Shown here piece after piece: positions 17,590-26,939 of a stretch of DNA of 64,000 nucleotides. How positions within the stretch are numbered: the first letter of the stretch is position 1; every line of letters begins with the position of its first letter. The notes beneath the pieces are model-generated. The model made no database searches. It worked only from the letters and a program-made list of their open reading frames with translations, and was not told the origin of the DNA. The stretch is from positions 1-64,000 of the forward strand of contig JAHHHQ010000060.1 of the NCBI GenBank assembly GCA_019359285.1, given 5' to 3'. Source of the DNA: Nodosilinea sp. WJT8-NPBG4 (GTDB lineage: Bacteria > Cyanobacteriota > Cyanobacteriia > Phormidesmidales > Phormidesmidaceae). Both the position numbers and the translations under genes were made by a program.

Positions 17590-19014
17590 CTAGACGCGGG
17601 CCGGAGCCTTCGTCCACTCGGTGTGGAACGTGCCCTCTTTATCAACCCGCAGGTAAGTATGCGCCCCAAAGTAGTCGCGCTGCGCCTGAGTCAGATTCTG
17701 CGGCAGGCGATCGCGCCGGTAGCTGTCAAAATAATCCAGCGACGCACTAAACGCCGGCACCGGAATGCCAAACGTCGCCGCCATTGCGATCACTTCCCGC
17801 CAAGCCGTCTGGCGATCGAGAATCGTCTGCTTAAACTCAGGGGCCAGCAGCAGGTTAGGCAAGCTGGGGTTTTCGTCATAGGCATGCTTGATCTTGTTCA
17901 AAAAGCGCGCCCGAATAATGCAACCCCCCTTCCAAATCCGAGCCGTTTCACCCAGGTTGACATCGTACTCATAGGCCCTAGAGGCCGCGCCAATCAGCGC
18001 CATACCCTGGGCGTAGGAGCAAATCTTCGAGCAGTACAACGCATCGCGGATCTTGTTCACCATGGTTTTGACATCGCCGTCAAAACTAGCCGTGGGGCCG
18101 CTTAGCTCCTTCGACGCCGCCACTCGCTCTTCTTTAATCGACGACATAATGCGTGCGTTGACCGCAGCGGTAATGGTGGGAATCCCCACGCCCAGCTCCA
18201 GAGCGCTCATCACCGTCCAGCGGCCCGTGCCCTTTTGTCCCGCTGCATCCAGAATCAGTTCGGCCAGGGGCTCGCCGGTTTCGGCATCAATGTTGGTAAA
18301 GATGTCGGCAGTGATTTCGATCAAAAAGGAATTCAGCTCGTCAGTGAGATTCCATTCCGCAAATACGTCGAAGAGCTGGTTGTGGTTAAGTCCCAGCACG
18401 CTCTTCATCAGGTCATAGGCTTCGGCAATCAGCTGCATATCGCCGTACTCAATGCCGTTGTGCACCATTTTGACGTAGTGGCCTGCGCCGCGAGGGCCAA
18501 TGTAGGTAACACAGGGGCCGTCATCTACCTGAGCCGCAATTTTTTTAACGATGGGCTCGATCGAGTCGTAGGCCGCGCGGGTGCCGCCGGGCATCAGGCT
18601 GGGGCCAAGCAGCGCCCCCTCTTCACCACCGCTGACCCCCATACCGATGAATCGCAGCCCCGTGGATTCCAGATCCTTCGTGCGGCGCTCGGTGTCTTCG
18701 TAGAGGGAGTTGCCGCCGTCCATAATCATATCGCCGTCATCCAGTAGGGGACGCAACTGGTCGATTACCGCATCCACCGGAGCACCAGCCTTTACCATTA
18801 CCAAAATGCGACGAGGCCGCTCCAATGACTGTACAAATTCTTCAAGGCTGTAGGCCGCCACCACATTCTTACCCTGGGCGCGGGTAGCCATAAACTTCTC
18901 GGTCACCGCCGCTGTGCGGTTGTACACGGCCACCGGGAAGCCCTTACTCTCGACGTTAAGCGCCAGGTTCTCGCCCATAACGGCAAGCCCAATTACACCA
19001 AAACTCTGTGCCAT
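17590..19014 (-). CDS. gnd: 6-phosphogluconate dehydrogenase, decarboxylating
   Basis: 474 residues. The N-terminal Rossmann motif GLAVMGENLALN and the catalytic-domain signatures (GAGHYVKMVHNGIEYGDMQL, and KGTGRWT with the catalytic Lys/Glu region) are intact. It oxidises 6-phosphogluconate to ribulose 5-phosphate with NADPH production in the oxidative pentose phosphate pathway, the main dark NADPH source in cyanobacteria. Length matches the short-form family. Monocistronic, with about 420 bp of intergenic DNA upstream. Confidence 0.97.
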   Translation of the reverse strand: MAQSFGVIGLAVMGENLALNVESKGFPVAVYNRTAAVTEKFMATRAQGKNVVAAYSLEEFVQSLERPRRILVMVKAGAPVDAVIDQLRPLLDDGDMIMDGGNSLYEDTERRTKDLESTGLRFIGMGVSGGEEGALLGPSLMPGGTRAAYDSIEPIVKKIAAQVDDGPCVTYIGPRGAGHYVKMVHNGIEYGDMQLIAEAYDLMKSVLGLNHNQLFDVFAEWNLTDELNSFLIEITADIFTNIDAETGEPLAELILDAAGQKGTGRWTVMSALELGVGIPTITAAVNARIMSSIKEERVAASKELSGPTASFDGDVKTMVNKIRDALYCSKICSYAQGMALIGAASRAYEYDVNLGETARIWKGGCIIRARFLNKIKHAYDENPSLPNLLLAPEFKQTILDRQTAWREVIAMAATFGIPVPAFSASLDYFDSYRRDRLPQNLTQAQRDYFGAHTYLRVDKEGTFHTEWTKAPARV

Positions 19015-19435
19015 ATCAATACTCTCGGTAACGGTTCGGTCGGGGGTCTAAAACGGGTTTCTACGGAAAACTGTAGGGTGGGCGGGTAGTGGGACGTTAA
19101 CGGAATGCCGCTGCCCTCAAAACTGTCAACAGCCTAAACAACTTTTTCCAGATGGCCATGCTCCCAAAGGTTTTCTTTAGGTGTGAGGCCCAAAAACTAG
19201 GAATTCCTGACCTCATAGCAGCTAGTATCCACCCCAGGTGCAGAATTTCGGCTGCTCAGCCCCAGCTTACGGTTGGTCTGTAGGTGAAGGTGACGGGAGA
19301 GCCGTAATCGATGTCAGCCCTAATCCTTCAGTGCGTTCTTCCCCATCTCCCCCACCGCCTTCCGTAATTTTTCTGAAATTCTGTAGCCCTTGCAGCTGTG
19401 GAATTGTGCAAGTGCCGCAACAATGACGTTACGTT
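19015..19435. other. Intergenic region upstream of gnd
   Basis: About 420 bp between the divergent gnd and small-membrane-protein genes. It must hold the promoters of both, but no box could be assigned with confidence. No convincing ORF or RNA gene was seen; a 62-codon frame at 19238 lacks family features. It contains one GTAGGGTGGGC half-palindrome near 19074. Confidence 0.4.
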
Positions 19436-19837
19436 GTGGCGTTCTTTCTATCCGGCATGAAACTCCTGTCTCGTTCTGCCCTGGTGGCTTCTGTGGTAGC
19501 GGCCGGTCTTCTGGCTACTGCTGGTCCTGGAATTGCGTATTCTGGCTGTGCCTTGTCTAACTTGGGTGATTCTGGAATTTTGACGTTGGGCGATCGCCTT
19601 GGCGGCTCTTGGGCGGCCTCGCCTGACAGTAACGCTCTGGGCGTAGCTCTGGGTGGCTTGGGGGCGATCGCCGCTCTGCTATCCGGCGGCACTCTACTAA
19701 TGCGCCAGCGCTGGCAAGCCCAAGCGGCAGCCCTGGAGGCTGAAGTTGACCTGAGCCCAACCACCGAGACTGAGACGGTTTTGGTATTTGAGCCAGCTGA
19801 GATTGAGAGTGAGGTGGCTTTGGCCTACCGGCGCTAG
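19436..19837 (+). CDS. Small exported or membrane protein of unknown function
   Basis: Up to 133 residues from GTG 19436; an internal ATG at 19457 (MKLLSRSALVASVVAAGLL) gives a cleaner signal peptide and may be the true start. After the first hydrophobic segment and a likely cleavage near GPGIAYS, a second Gly/Ala/Leu-rich segment (ALGVALGGLGAIAALLSGGTLLM) could cross the membrane. It is followed by a cytosolic-looking acidic tail. I do not recognise the family. A good terminator follows. Confidence 0.55.
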   Translation: MAFFLSGMKLLSRSALVASVVAAGLLATAGPGIAYSGCALSNLGDSGILTLGDRLGGSWAASPDSNALGVALGGLGAIAALLSGGTLLMRQRWQAQAAALEAEVDLSPTTETETVLVFEPAEIESEVALAYRR

Positions 19838-19877
19838 ATCGGCTTGACTGTGGTTACAAATCTCCTTGAGTAGCTGA

Positions 19878-19907
19878 AGGGCTGACCGTTGGTCGGTCCC
19901 TTTTTTT
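19878..19907 (+). terminator. Rho-independent terminator
   Basis: A bulged stem (AGGG and CTGACC arms with GTT loop) spanning 19878-19901, followed by T7 at 19901-19907. It lies 40 bp after the small membrane-protein stop and before the convergent cutA stop at 19912. Confidence 0.85.
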
Positions 19908-19911
19908 GCCC

Positions 19912-20238
19912 TCAAGACGGCTGCACCTGGGCCTGAAGCCAAGTTAGATAATCGGGTAGACCCGCCACAATCGGTAGAGCAATAATCTCGGGCACCTCAT
20001 AGCTGTGGTGCTGGGTAATGGCCTGGGTGAGCGCATCAAACTGGCTAAGGTCGGCTTTGATGATCAGCTGCCACTCGGGTTCGGTATAGATTTTGCCCTG
20101 CCAACGGTAGACAGAACGCACCGGCAACACGCTGACGCAGGCGGCTAGACGGGCTTCCACCAAATGGAGGGCTAGGCTCTCGGCCTCGGCCTCAGAGCCA
20201 GCAGTGACCAGAACGATTCCTAACGATGGGGGCGACAT
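19912..20238 (-). CDS. cutA: Divalent-cation tolerance protein CutA
   Basis: From the ATG at 20238 the protein has 108 residues, the normal CutA length. Recognised by GIVLVTAGSEAEAESLALHL, the LAACVSVLP strand, VYRWQGKIYTEPEWQLIIK, and the HHSYEVPEIIALPI block. CutA forms very stable trimers with a ferredoxin-like fold related to PII; its role in copper tolerance is debated. Its ATG overlaps the TAA of the upstream pentapeptide gene by one base (TAATG), implying translational coupling. Confidence 0.93.
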   Translation of the reverse strand: MSPPSLGIVLVTAGSEAEAESLALHLVEARLAACVSVLPVRSVYRWQGKIYTEPEWQLIIKADLSQFDALTQAITQHHSYEVPEIIALPIVAGLPDYLTWLQAQVQPS

Positions 20239-21173
20239 TACTGCTGGGGAATGCGATCGACAAACTGCGACTGGTTCAGGGTTTCCCGCGCCGGACGGTG
20301 GGTCCAACGGGTTTCCCCCTGCACCGTTTCGTAGAGGTAGGCGCGAGCTTCTGCCGGCAGCACCGACTCGGTGAACTCAGTGCCCACCACCACCGCTGCC
20401 TTAAGAGACGCCTCCCCCAAGTGGGCGCGGGTGAGGTCAGCCCGCGATAGATCTACGCCGTCAAGCATGCCGTTCCATAACACGGCCCCGGTCAGGTCAG
20501 AGCCGCTGAGGTCGGCCCCCACTAGGCTCACCCCGCGCATGGTGGTGTGGGTGAGATTGGCCGAGCTGAGGTTGGCGTGGTCGAGGTTCGCCCCGTTGAG
20601 TTTGGCCTCTTTGAGGTTCGCCCCAGCCAAATTCATGCCGTGCAGGTCTACGCCGTTGAGCCAAGCTCCTTCCAGGTTGATGGCATCCATGCAGGTGCGC
20701 TCTAGGTCGGCCCCACTGAGTCGAGCTCCGGTGAGATGCGCCCAGGATAGGTTGGCCCCGCTCAGATTCGCGCCGCGCAAATTGGCCCCGGTCAAGTTAG
20801 CGCCACAGAGGTTGGCCTCCCGCAAGTCGGCGTTGCGCAAGTTAGCATGGCACAGGTCGCAGCCGCTGAGTTTAGCCTTGCGTAGGTCAGCCCGCACTAA
20901 GAAGGATCCACGCAGATTGGCTTTGGTGAGGTCTGCCTGGTTCAGGTGAGTTTCGCTCATTTTGGCAAAGCTCAGGTTCGCCCAGTTGAGGGTGGCGTGG
21001 TCGAGGTTGGCCTGGGTGAGAAAGGAACGGCTGAGGTTGGCACCTTTGAGGTTGGCGCGGCTGAGGTCAACGTCCACCAAAATGTGGTGGCTAAAGTCAC
21101 CACCGGCTAGACTAATGCCGGTGAAGTCGCGGTAGCCAGCTTCATAAAGCTCGAGGAAATACTTAATGTGCAT
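20238..21173 (-). CDS. Pentapeptide-repeat protein
   Basis: From the ATG at 21173 (MHIKYFLELYEAGYRDFTG) about 311 residues; the frame extends to 21254 but that N-terminus looks untranslated. Roughly 45 consecutive A(D/N)LXX pentapeptides, such as ANLRGANLSGANLSWAHL, fold into a right-handed quadrilateral beta-helix. The first 15 residues resemble the short helical cap common in cyanobacterial members. A non-repeat C-terminal tail of about 50 residues ends in LNQSQFVDRIPQQ. Function unknown; likely soluble. Translationally coupled to cutA. Confidence 0.9.
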   Translation of the reverse strand: MHIKYFLELYEAGYRDFTGISLAGGDFSHHILVDVDLSRANLKGANLSRSFLTQANLDHATLNWANLSFAKMSETHLNQADLTKANLRGSFLVRADLRKAKLSGCDLCHANLRNADLREANLCGANLTGANLRGANLSGANLSWAHLTGARLSGADLERTCMDAINLEGAWLNGVDLHGMNLAGANLKEAKLNGANLDHANLSSANLTHTTMRGVSLVGADLSGSDLTGAVLWNGMLDGVDLSRADLTRAHLGEASLKAAVVVGTEFTESVLPAEARAYLYETVQGETRWTHRPARETLNQSQFVDRIPQQ

Positions 21174-21497
21174 AATGCTTCTATGGTGAGTCGGGGAAGC
21201 GCCAGACTCACGGGGGGCGACTAAGGGCACGGCAGGTTCCCAAAATTGGGGCATACAGGCTGTGAAGGGGGTATGAAAAGCGACCTTAAAAATGAGATTT
21301 ATGAGTAAGGTTAACGCTTCTTTAACTAAGACTCAGGAACATAAATTTACAGTTCAAAATATGTTTAATTATTTTTTGACAAACGCCACGCATGAGGGCT
21401 GTGCGGCTTGAGTACAGCTTATTTGCTTTCTTCTAGGCTGACAGACTTCGTTGCTTTTGTTTGATAATTTAGTGAGAAACTTAGCACTTGACAAAGC

Positions 21498-22157
21498 ATG
21501 AATCGATTGATTTTTTGGGGCGTTTGGCTTGGGTTTATTTTGTATGCGTTTATACTTGCTCCCCCTAATCGCCCCGACACCGCTGATCTGATCTTAAAAC
21601 TTTCCACAGGCGCGTGGGAGGGCATTAACCCTACCGTCATAGCCCTGTTTAACGCCATGGGAATTTGGCCAATGGTCTATGCCGCGGTGGCTTTGGTAGA
21701 CGGCCACGGACAAAAGCAGCGGGCCTGGCCCTTTGTGGTGGTGTCGTTTGCGGTGGGCGCTTTTGCGCTGCTGCCCTACTTGGCCCTGCGCCAGCCTAAC
21801 CCCAGCTTTAGCGGCCCCAAACGTGCGCTGTTGCGACTGGTCGAGTCTCGCTGGCTGGGGGCGGCCCTAGCAGCGGGGGTGATCGCCCTAGCCGCCTTTG
21901 CATTACTTAAAGGAGACTGGCCCGATTTTTGGCAGCAGTGGCAGACCAGCCGCTTTATCCACGTTATGTCGCTGGACTTTGTTGCCCTGTGGCTGTTGTT
22001 TCCGGTGCTGCTGCGCGATGATATGGCTCGCCGGGGCATAAGTCAGCCCTGGGTCATAGCGGCGGTGTTGGCACTGCCCCTGGTAGGCGCTTGTTTGTAT
22101 CTAGCGCTGAGGCCGGCTGGTGAGGAGAGTCCGGTAGCAGAGGGAGTAGGAGGGTAG
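21498..22157 (+). CDS. Multi-pass membrane protein, conserved in cyanobacteria
   Basis: 219 residues with about five or six hydrophobic segments: residues 3-20, 45-65, 78-95, 120-140, 155-172 and 185-204. Short polar loops lie between them, and WPFVVVSFAVGAFALLPYLALR is a recognisable conserved stretch. No cofactor or transport motif identified. The ATG at 21498 has no strong Shine-Dalgarno sequence. Stands alone, followed directly by a purine-rich microsatellite. Confidence 0.6.
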   Translation: MNRLIFWGVWLGFILYAFILAPPNRPDTADLILKLSTGAWEGINPTVIALFNAMGIWPMVYAAVALVDGHGQKQRAWPFVVVSFAVGAFALLPYLALRQPNPSFSGPKRALLRLVESRWLGAALAAGVIALAAFALLKGDWPDFWQQWQTSRFIHVMSLDFVALWLLFPVLLRDDMARRGISQPWVIAAVLALPLVGACLYLALRPAGEESPVAEGVGG

Positions 22158-22290
22158 GGGGTAGGGGGTGGATGGGTGGATGGGTAAAGAGGAGATGGGG
22201 AGGATGAGGGAGATCAGATAAAGACAAGAAACTGTTGCCTCCCCACCTTTCCTACCTTCCTCACCCCCCTTATCTCCCTCATTCCCCTAC
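22155..22290. repeat. Inverted purine/pyrimidine microsatellite
   Basis: After the membrane-protein stop the plus strand is almost all purine plus T in GGGTGGATGGGTGGATGGGT-type units (22155-22215). From about 22238 it turns to C/T-rich tract (CCTCCCCACCTTTCCTACC type) up to the end of the convergent TPR gene. The two arms are roughly complementary. Confidence 0.6.
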
Positions 22291-24620
22291 GCCGTCATAC
22301 TCTGCAACCGGCTCAGGGTACGCTGCACCGAAGATAGACCCTGGCGATCGCCCTGAGCTTCTAAATAGGCGCTGGCTCGCTCCAGATCGGCGATCGCTCT
22401 GGCCTGATCGCCCTGACTCTGGTAGGCAGCGCTGCGGTAGCAGTAGGGCAGCGCAATCGGGTCGCCGCAGGCAATGGCGTCGCTGTAGTCGCGCACCGCG
22501 CCTTTGAAGTCGCCCAGCTTGTGCAGGGCGCTGCCTCGGTACACGTAGGCCATGGGCAGGTGGGGTTTGAGGGTCACGGCCTGGGTAAAGTCGGCGATCG
22601 CCGCTGCGTAGCGACGCTGCTCTAGGCGCAGCCAGCCCCGGTTGCAGTGGGGAGCAAACAGTTTGCCGTTTTGCAGAATCGCCTCGCTCAGATCGGCTTC
22701 AGCGGCCTCGACTTGGTTGAGTTCGAGCTGGGCCACCCCCCGGTTGTTAAGGGCAATGGCGTGGTCGGGCTGGAGGTTAATCACCTGGCTGTAGTCGCTA
22801 ATCGCTCCGGGCTGATCGCGCAGGTCGTGGCGGGTGGTGCCCCGGTTAAAGAAGGCCACGGTGTCCCCAGGAGGAATCGCCGGGTTGTGGAAGCGCTGCA
22901 TGAGGGCATGGATGACAGCGGGTTCGGCGGTGCGTAGCTTGGCGTCTAGATCGGGGATGGCGGCGCTCTGGGTGGGCAGCGCCTTGAGGCTGACAATGGC
23001 GTAGGTATGCCCCATTTCAGCCGGGGTGCTGCTACCGCTGTCGCAAACCAGATAGCTCTCGGCAGTGCCCATAATTCTGAACTTGAAGCGATCGGGGTAG
23101 TTTTCTCTTAGGGGCAAGAGCTGATTGAGGGAGGCCTTGAGCAACTGGAGCTGGCTCGACTCGGTGCCCCAGCGTTGGCTGATGCGCCAGGCCAGGCGGC
23201 CATCGTGCTGATCGCCCCGGTGGCACCAGCCAATTTCGAGCTGGCCGCCCCGATCGAGCAGCTGGCGAAACTGCTCTAGCAAGCTGTCGTCGATGGTGAC
23301 GTAGCTCGCCCAGGGCCACACCAGCAGCACCCGCCGCGTGGCGGTTCTTAGGGCAGCCTCTAGGGCGTGACGGCTGGCCATGGCCTGGGGCTCGATGGCG
23401 TTGGCGACGGGGAGGTCAATGATCCAGTCGGGCTGGGGCAAGGGCAGTGGCTTGGCCAGCTCTGGGGGCTCTTGGCGCGAGGTTTTGAGCTCGGTTTCGG
23501 TCTGATGCACCCGCCGTGCTAGCTGCATCAGGGCTTTGCGATTTGCGGTGTCGTCGGGGGCGGTGACCAGCTGGCTAGTGAACTGCTGCTGCCGTTCGGA
23601 GAGCGATCGCGTCACCCCTTCCAGTTGGGCCACCTGAGCCTTCACCTGCCCTAAGTACTGCGACACTACCTGCTGCACCTGTTCTTGGGTGTGGCCAGCG
23701 GTTTCCTGGCGGCTGACCTGCTGCTGCAACTGCTGCACCTCAGCGGTCAGTCGCTCTAGCTCGGCGGTGCTGGGCGGTGCCGCCGGAAACCCATTTACCG
23801 TACCCACCGGAATTTTGGTGAGGGCCTGCTCTAGGCGGGTTTGCTGGCGAGTCAAGTCTTTGACATGGTCTACTAGCCGGCTAAATTCTGACTGGGGCAC
23901 TAGGGCAGCCATGGCCTTGACCACCTCCCCCATTTCAGATCGGTACTGGCCAGGGGCACTGGTCTGGGGAAACTCCTGCCAGCGGCGATCGATTTGCCCC
24001 AGGGCGTCTTGCAGGTTGGTGACCAGAATGCGGGTTTCTGAACGCAAGTTCTCGAGGCTCACCCGCGTCTGCATCAGGTCGGTTTTCACCTGGGAGAGCT
24101 TGTTTTCGGCGGCCTCTACCCGAGGCGCGGTGACCAGCCGCTGCATGTAGGTGTTGAGGTTTTCGAAGCTCACTTGGGCCGCAGCTGACTGCTCCTGGAG
24201 CTGGACAATCTGCTGATTGATGTCGGCCAGGTCGGGGACGGGCAGCGCCTCAAGCCGCTGGTCAACGTGGGCTTTGAGGCCGTTGATTTGCTTAGCAAAG
24301 CGGATGAAGGAATGGTTGTTGCGATCCATCACCGCTCGTTGAAAGTTGGTCAGCGCCTCGGGCGAAGGCATGGCCGTCACCTGTTTGGTCAGGTTGGTGA
24401 GGCGGTGCCCGGTTTGGCGGTGCTGGCGGGCGAGCTTTTCCTGGGCTTCTTCGAGCTGCTGCTCAACGCGGGTGCGGTTGAGTAACCCAACCGCCGCTAG
24501 CACCGTGAGCGGTGCCGAGGCCAGAGCAATGTTTTGGGCGGCGATCGACGCTACGGCACCCACGCCAGACCCTACAACCAGAGCGCGTTCGGCCCTTGTC
24601 AACCAATGATTATCGGCCAC
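22287..24620 (-). CDS. Membrane-anchored coiled-coil protein with PLD-like and TPR domains
   Basis: 777 residues. Residues about 10-45 form a hydrophobic hairpin (VVGSGVGAVASIAAQNIALA onward). Residues 50-370 are long coiled coil. Residues about 400-560 look like a phospholipase-D-type fold (RRVLLVWPWASYV ... LLDRGGQLEIGWCHRG), but no HKD motif is present, so it is probably inactive. Residues 590-770 hold about five TPR units such as HAIALNNRGVAQLELNQVEA. This layout suggests a scaffold or sensor. It is divergent from ndhF3, where some cyanobacteria carry the regulator gene ccmR. Confidence 0.65.
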   Translation of the reverse strand: MADNHWLTRAERALVVGSGVGAVASIAAQNIALASAPLTVLAAVGLLNRTRVEQQLEEAQEKLARQHRQTGHRLTNLTKQVTAMPSPEALTNFQRAVMDRNNHSFIRFAKQINGLKAHVDQRLEALPVPDLADINQQIVQLQEQSAAAQVSFENLNTYMQRLVTAPRVEAAENKLSQVKTDLMQTRVSLENLRSETRILVTNLQDALGQIDRRWQEFPQTSAPGQYRSEMGEVVKAMAALVPQSEFSRLVDHVKDLTRQQTRLEQALTKIPVGTVNGFPAAPPSTAELERLTAEVQQLQQQVSRQETAGHTQEQVQQVVSQYLGQVKAQVAQLEGVTRSLSERQQQFTSQLVTAPDDTANRKALMQLARRVHQTETELKTSRQEPPELAKPLPLPQPDWIIDLPVANAIEPQAMASRHALEAALRTATRRVLLVWPWASYVTIDDSLLEQFRQLLDRGGQLEIGWCHRGDQHDGRLAWRISQRWGTESSQLQLLKASLNQLLPLRENYPDRFKFRIMGTAESYLVCDSGSSTPAEMGHTYAIVSLKALPTQSAAIPDLDAKLRTAEPAVIHALMQRFHNPAIPPGDTVAFFNRGTTRHDLRDQPGAISDYSQVINLQPDHAIALNNRGVAQLELNQVEAAEADLSEAILQNGKLFAPHCNRGWLRLEQRRYAAAIADFTQAVTLKPHLPMAYVYRGSALHKLGDFKGAVRDYSDAIACGDPIALPYCYRSAAYQSQGDQARAIADLERASAYLEAQGDRQGLSSVQRTLSRLQSMTA

Positions 24621-25010
24621 GTTGTTTCCCCTGATGATTAAAACCGCTGAGGCGTGGCGATGCCTGAGGGGGCGTCAGGGGCTTCATCGCTACTGATTTA
24701 CTCTTCGGGGAGCGATCGCGATGTCAGGATGTTTTTGAGAGAAGCTAAGGGAAGCGAGGGGTAAACAGATAAGCATTATTGAAATTTATCAATAAGGAAT
24801 GAAAAGCAAATAGCATTTAATCAATTTACCCCTTTCTTTTTAGGCCAGGCATTGGCTAAACTCTATTGAAAATAGGTTCAAGTCTATTCATATAGTGATT
24901 TGATTGATAAAGGTCAATCATCGCTTGGGTACCCATACCTGAGCTGAAACCGCCGCCAATCCCTGCCAGGTAATGCTTTCGCTGTCCTTTTGCCCGAGGA
25001 TGCTTCGTCT
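24621..25010 (+). promoter_or_regulatory. ndhF3 upstream region with paired ATTGA-N6-TCAAT operators
   Basis: AT-rich divergent intergenic region. Two copies of ATTGA-N6-TCAAT occur at 24778-24793 and 24903-24918 (the second extended to TGATTGA/TCAATCA). A related TTGAA-N6-TTCAA lies at 24866-24881. LysR-type regulators such as CcmR/NdhR control NDH-1MS operons and bind T-N11-A inverted repeats, so these are plausible operators. The match to a specific consensus is not established. Confidence 0.5.
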
Positions 25011-26864
25011 ATGACTCCAATTATTGCCCAAACCAGCTGGCTGATTCCCCTGTATCCCTTAATGGGAGCGCTGCTGACTATTCCCTGGTCACCGGCCTTT
25101 ATTCGCAGCACTGGCCCGCGCCCGGCAGGGTACATCAACATTGGGATGACGGCCCTTGCCCTGATTCACAGCCTGCTGGCGTTTTTGGCCCTCTGGGGGA
25201 AGTCGTCACCCCAGTTTTTCTTTGCCCCTTGGCTAGATGTAGCGGGGCTAAGCTTATCCATTCCCCTGGAGGCGTCGCTGATTACACTCGGGGCCTGCGT
25301 GCTGATTGCCGGTCTAAACCTGATGGCCCAGATTTACGCGGTGGGCTACCTGGAGATGGATTGGGGCTGGGGGCGTTTTTTTGCCATGATGGCCCTGTTT
25401 GAAGCTGGTCTCTGTGCTCTGGTGCTGTGCAACTCGCTGTTGTTTGCCTACATGCTGCTGGAGATTTTGACCCTGGGCACCTACCTGCTGGTGGGCTTTT
25501 GGTACAACCAATCCCTAGTGGTGACTGGGGCGCGCGACGCGTTTTTGACAAAGCGGGTTGGCGACTTGATACTGCTGATGGCGGTGTTGGCCATCTATCC
25601 CCTCGCCCACACCTGGGACTTTCGTGAACTGGCGGCCTGGGCCCAAACCGCAAATGTGGATCCTGGGTTGATCACGCTAATTGGTATTGGTCTGATTGCT
25701 GGCCCGATGAGCAAATGCGCCCAGTTTCCGCTGCACCTATGGCTGGATGAGGCGATGGAAGGCCCGCTGCCCAGTACCATTTTGCGCAATTCGGTGGTAG
25801 TGACAACCGGCATCTGGGTGCTGGTGGAGATGGAGCCCGTGATTGCCCTGTCGTCGACGGCCTCGGCCTTTGCCATTGCGGTAGGAGCAGTGACGGCGAT
25901 CGGCGCGACGCTGATCTCTGCAGCCCAAATCGACATCAAGCGAGTGCTCTCGTACCTCAGCAGCGCCTACATGGGGCTGATGTTTATCGCCCTAGGTGCT
26001 CACCAACCCGGTGCTGCCCTATTGTTGGCCCTGATCTATGCCTTGGGCATGGCGGCTTTGGTCATGGGCGCAGGCTCAATCATTATCAATATCACTACCC
26101 AAGACCTGACCCAAATGGGGGGGCTGTGGAGCCGCCGCCCCGTTACCGCGATCGCCATGATTACGGGTGCCGCTAGCTTGGTGGCTCTACCTCCCCTCGG
26201 TGGGTTTTGGGCCATGCTCTCGCTGGTGTCTGGCCTCTGGCAAAACGATCGCGGTCTGCTGGTAGCGATCGTGCTGCTGGTGAACTGGCTGATGGCCTTT
26301 AGCTTGGCCCGGCTGCTGGGTCTGATCTTTGCCGGCAAGACCCAGCAGATGACGATTCGATCGCCCGAGCCGATCTGGTTCATTGTGCTGCCGCTGGCGA
26401 TTGTCGCTGGTTTCGCCCTGCACCTGCCGTTGGTCATGGCCCAGTTCAACCTGCTGCCCACTTGGGCTGAGATTAGCCAAGACATGGCCCTGCTGCTCAC
26501 CTGGTCGAGTATTCTCGGTGCGGCGATCGGCACCCTGCTCTACGTCAACCGCATGGTAGAAGACCCAAGCAAGCTGATTCAAAAGCCCCTGCAAAACCTG
26601 CTGGCCTACGATTTCTACACCCCCAAGCTCTACCGCAACACCTTTGTCTTGGGGGTGGATGTGCTGTCGCGCATGACCGACTGGCTCGATCGCTATGTGG
26701 TTGATGGCCTGGTCAATGCCGTGGGCTTGGCCTCGCTCTTCAGCGGCGAAACCCTCAAATATGGCAACACCGGGCAGTTTCAGTTCTACGTGCTCACCAT
26801 TGCCCTAGGCGTTGCTGGGCTCGGGATTTTGATGAACTGGCAGGCGCTGACGGCGCTGTTTTAG
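25011..26864 (+). CDS. ndhF3: NDH-1 subunit NdhF3 (CO2-uptake complex NDH-1MS)
   Basis: From the ATG at 25011 (MTPIIAQTSW) about 617 residues, all hydrophobic with some 15 membrane segments. The proton-translocating antiporter-like core is seen in LLEILTLGTYLLVGFWYN, KCAQFPLHLWLDEAMEGPLP and IDIKRVLSYLSSAYMGLMF. The type 3 assignment rests mainly on the following ndhD, cupA and fasciclin cupS genes, the layout of the inducible high-affinity CO2-uptake operon. It acts in thylakoid membranes to drive CO2 hydration to bicarbonate. Confidence 0.9.
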   Translation: MTPIIAQTSWLIPLYPLMGALLTIPWSPAFIRSTGPRPAGYINIGMTALALIHSLLAFLALWGKSSPQFFFAPWLDVAGLSLSIPLEASLITLGACVLIAGLNLMAQIYAVGYLEMDWGWGRFFAMMALFEAGLCALVLCNSLLFAYMLLEILTLGTYLLVGFWYNQSLVVTGARDAFLTKRVGDLILLMAVLAIYPLAHTWDFRELAAWAQTANVDPGLITLIGIGLIAGPMSKCAQFPLHLWLDEAMEGPLPSTILRNSVVVTTGIWVLVEMEPVIALSSTASAFAIAVGAVTAIGATLISAAQIDIKRVLSYLSSAYMGLMFIALGAHQPGAALLLALIYALGMAALVMGAGSIIINITTQDLTQMGGLWSRRPVTAIAMITGAASLVALPPLGGFWAMLSLVSGLWQNDRGLLVAIVLLVNWLMAFSLARLLGLIFAGKTQQMTIRSPEPIWFIVLPLAIVAGFALHLPLVMAQFNLLPTWAEISQDMALLLTWSSILGAAIGTLLYVNRMVEDPSKLIQKPLQNLLAYDFYTPKLYRNTFVLGVDVLSRMTDWLDRYVVDGLVNAVGLASLFSGETLKYGNTGQFQFYVLTIALGVAGLGILMNWQALTALF

Positions 26865-26939
26865 AAAGTTTTGAGTTCTCAATGTTGAATTCAAAACTCA
26901 AAATTCAAAACTTAAAACTGAAATCCTTTTGACACCCTC

